From the NCBI GenBank assembly GCA_007120055.1, contig SKOL01000712.1:1-7267 (forward strand): a stretch of 7,267 bases of DNA, written 5' to 3'. Made by a program: the position numbers and the translations under genes. The notes beneath the pieces were generated by a model that searched no databases, was not told the DNA's origin, and was given only the letters and a program-made list of their open reading frames with translations. Positions 5,992 to 7,267 of the stretch are shown here, piece by piece; the first letter of the stretch is position 1; each line of letters starts with the position of its first letter. Source of the stretch: Anaerobacillus sp. GTDB lineage: Bacteria; Bacillota; Bacilli; Bacillales_H; Anaerobacillaceae.

Positions 5992-6095
5992 AAAAGCGTC
6001 TGACACCAGGGGACTACTCTAAATAGAGACGGATAGTTATAATATCCATCTCTATTTAGAAGTCTAATGGTGTTCTAACACTTGTTTGGACAGCC
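5976..6095 (-). terminator. Terminator of the AspT-like gene formed by repeat copy 2
   Basis: Read on the minus strand, the palindrome ends GGGACAGCCC followed by TTTATTTTT. That is a stem with a mostly T tail immediately downstream of the transporter gene. Confidence 0.55.
5982..6095. repeat. Long palindromic intergenic repeat, copy 2
   Basis: Related over its length to the element at 1701-1820: it shares GGGCTGTCCCA, GTCTGACACCA, CTAAATA and the inner stem. Here the inner stem is AAATAGAGACGGATA (about 6021-6035) against TATCCATCTCTATTT. The distal arm is more degenerate (GGTGTTCTAACAC, TTTGGACAGCC). It starts directly after the stop codon of the AspT-like gene. Confidence 0.8.
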
Positions 6096-7267
6096 TTATA
6101 AAATCAATACTAAAAATTGTGAAGCAATCGCAACAAAAATTAAAGCAATTGGATAAGCCGCTGCATAGGCAATTGCTGGGTCGTCACTATTCACTAACGT
6201 GTTACAAGCGCCAAGCCCCGGCGTACTTGTCATCCCTCCACAAATTGCTCCTAGAGAATGAATAATACTAAGATGAAATAACTTTTTAGCGATGATGAAT
6301 GAAACAAACATCGGGATTAGCGTTATCAACGCTCCACCAATAATTAAGCCTACGCCTTCATTCATAACTACTTCCACTAATCCACTGCCAGCAGTCGTAC
6401 CAGCCCCTGCTAAAAAAAGTACGAGACCGACATCTCTAATTACTCGATTGGAAGGCTGATAAAACCTCGCTTGAATAGGACCAACTTTTCCAAAATGGCC
6501 AATAATAATCGCAATTAATAAAGGCCCTCCTGCAACACCTAAAGTCATACTTCCTAAACCTGGGATATGGATCGGGACCATCCCTATCAATATTCCTATT
6601 AAAACAATAATACTAAGTGAAAAAATATGAATATTCGCCTCTTCGTGTTGTCTCGTTCCAAACAGTTCTTGGACGGCCTTAATTCTCTCAGGACTACAAA
6701 CAACGGTTAAGACGTCACCACGCTCAAAGCGCCAATTAGCCGCTGGAGGAAATTCGTATCCGGCTCGTTCTAACCTTGTAATTGTAACGCTATACTCTTC
6801 GCGCAACTTGATTTCACGAAGACTTTTACCAATCATATGTGGTGAATCAACAGTAACACGATGCATTTTTATATTTTCACGAATATTCACATCAGTGGTT
6901 ACTTCTTGACCGACAGCATCCCTTAAATGATTTAAATCTTCCGGATAGCCAACAGCAATAATCTCATCCCCGATTAATAAAACCGTATCACTTCGCCCTA
7001 AAAAGTTACGATCACCACGAATAACGCGACTAACAATTGCTGAGCTTTTCAAAGTTCGTTGAAGCTCTTTTAATGTCTTTTTATGAGCAATGTTGTTTTC
7101 GATGAGGATCGTCATGTTTTTAAGCGTACTTTTGTGTTTCACAGGGCTAAGCGTTTTTTGTAAGTCTTTTTCTAAATCTACTTTTAACACTTTCGGAAAA
7201 AGCTGGACAAATAAAACAACCGCAATAACGCCAAATGGGTACGCAATTCCGTAGCCAACAGAAACGA
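6096..7267 (-). CDS. AspT/YidE/YbjL-family transporter (partial, N-terminal part beyond window)
   Basis: Membrane carrier of the aspartate:alanine exchanger family; the substrate of most members, including this one, is unknown. The frame is open to the window edge, so the GTG at 7190 is internal: it has no ribosome binding site and the residues before it (YGIAYPFGVIAVVLFVQLFP) are a family-typical membrane helix. The 389 visible residues comprise that helix, two cytoplasmic TrkA-C/RCK-C-like domains (about 50-125 and 133-205, each with a G-D-x-hydrophobic core such as IGDEIIAVG and RGDVLTVVCSP), then a C-terminal membrane domain with GVAGGPLL, LFLAGAGTTAG and GGMTSTPGLGA (343-353). Relatives have about 540-560 residues, so about 150-170 N-terminal residues are missing. 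The regulatory RCK-like domains suggest control by a cytoplasmic ligand. Confidence 0.88.
   Translation of the reverse strand, partial: VSVGYGIAYPFGVIAVVLFVQLFPKVLKVDLEKDLQKTLSPVKHKSTLKNMTILIENNIAHKKTLKELQRTLKSSAIVSRVIRGDRNFLGRSDTVLLIGDEIIAVGYPEDLNHLRDAVGQEVTTDVNIRENIKMHRVTVDSPHMIGKSLREIKLREEYSVTITRLERAGYEFPPAANWRFERGDVLTVVCSPERIKAVQELFGTRQHEEANIHIFSLSIIVLIGILIGMVPIHIPGLGSMTLGVAGGPLLIAIIIGHFGKVGPIQARFYQPSNRVIRDVGLVLFLAGAGTTAGSGLVEVVMNEGVGLIIGGALITLIPMFVSFIIAKKLFHLSIIHSLGAICGGMTSTPGLGACNTLVNSDDPAIAYAAAYPIALIFVAIASQFLVLIL

Noticed and set aside
7188..7190. GTG at 7190 as the true start of the AspT-like protein
   Set aside because: There is no ribosome binding site, and the frame continues to the window edge with a family-typical membrane helix.

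Overview
The window reads as chromosomal DNA of a low-GC Gram-positive bacterium of the Bacillaceae type. AT-rich codon use, strong AGGAGG-like ribosome binding sites, GTG and TTG start candidates, and a YfmR-type ABC-F gene all point that way. The species cannot be fixed from the sequence alone. All calls rest on reading motifs by eye; no database search was run.

Layout. (1) Positions 1-1064, minus strand: the N-terminal 354 codons of an ABC-F ATPase (yfmR), cut by the window edge. (2) 1065-1370: a divergent intergenic region with a 114-bp imperfect palindrome that holds two face-to-face promoter-like sequences. (3) 1371-1691, plus: a small DUF4870/Tic20-like membrane protein, ending in a long palindromic repeat (copy 1) with a T-tract. 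(4) 2018-4773, plus: a four-gene cluster for an ECF-type nickel/cobalt importer, in the order CbiM/NikM, a NikL-like anchored protein, a NikK-like (DUF4198) anchored protein, and CbiQ/NikQ. A hairpin terminator follows directly. No CbiO/NikO ATPase lies in or after the cluster. (5) 4872-5925, minus: an overlapping LrgA/CidA-LrgB/CidB pair. (6) 5982-6095: a second copy of the palindromic repeat. (7) 6096-7267, minus: the C-terminal 389 residues of an AspT/YidE/YbjL-family transporter, cut by the window edge.

How the genes work together. In the metal cluster, CbiM should bind the ion through its free N-terminus, His2 and His62, and CbiQ is the coupling subunit. The two exported proteins probably capture metal outside the membrane: both are predicted to begin with histidine after signal-peptide cleavage. 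The energising ATPase must come from elsewhere, or the system works without one. The LrgAB pair and the AspT-like carrier sit on the same strand but are separated by a repeat that looks like a terminator, so they are probably separate units.

The items most worth a second look are the ATPase-less importer, its shared N-terminal-His design, the altered coupling motifs in CbiQ, and the two-copy structured repeat placed at gene 3' ends, with a compensatory base change between copies. I saw no obviously new multi-gene system.
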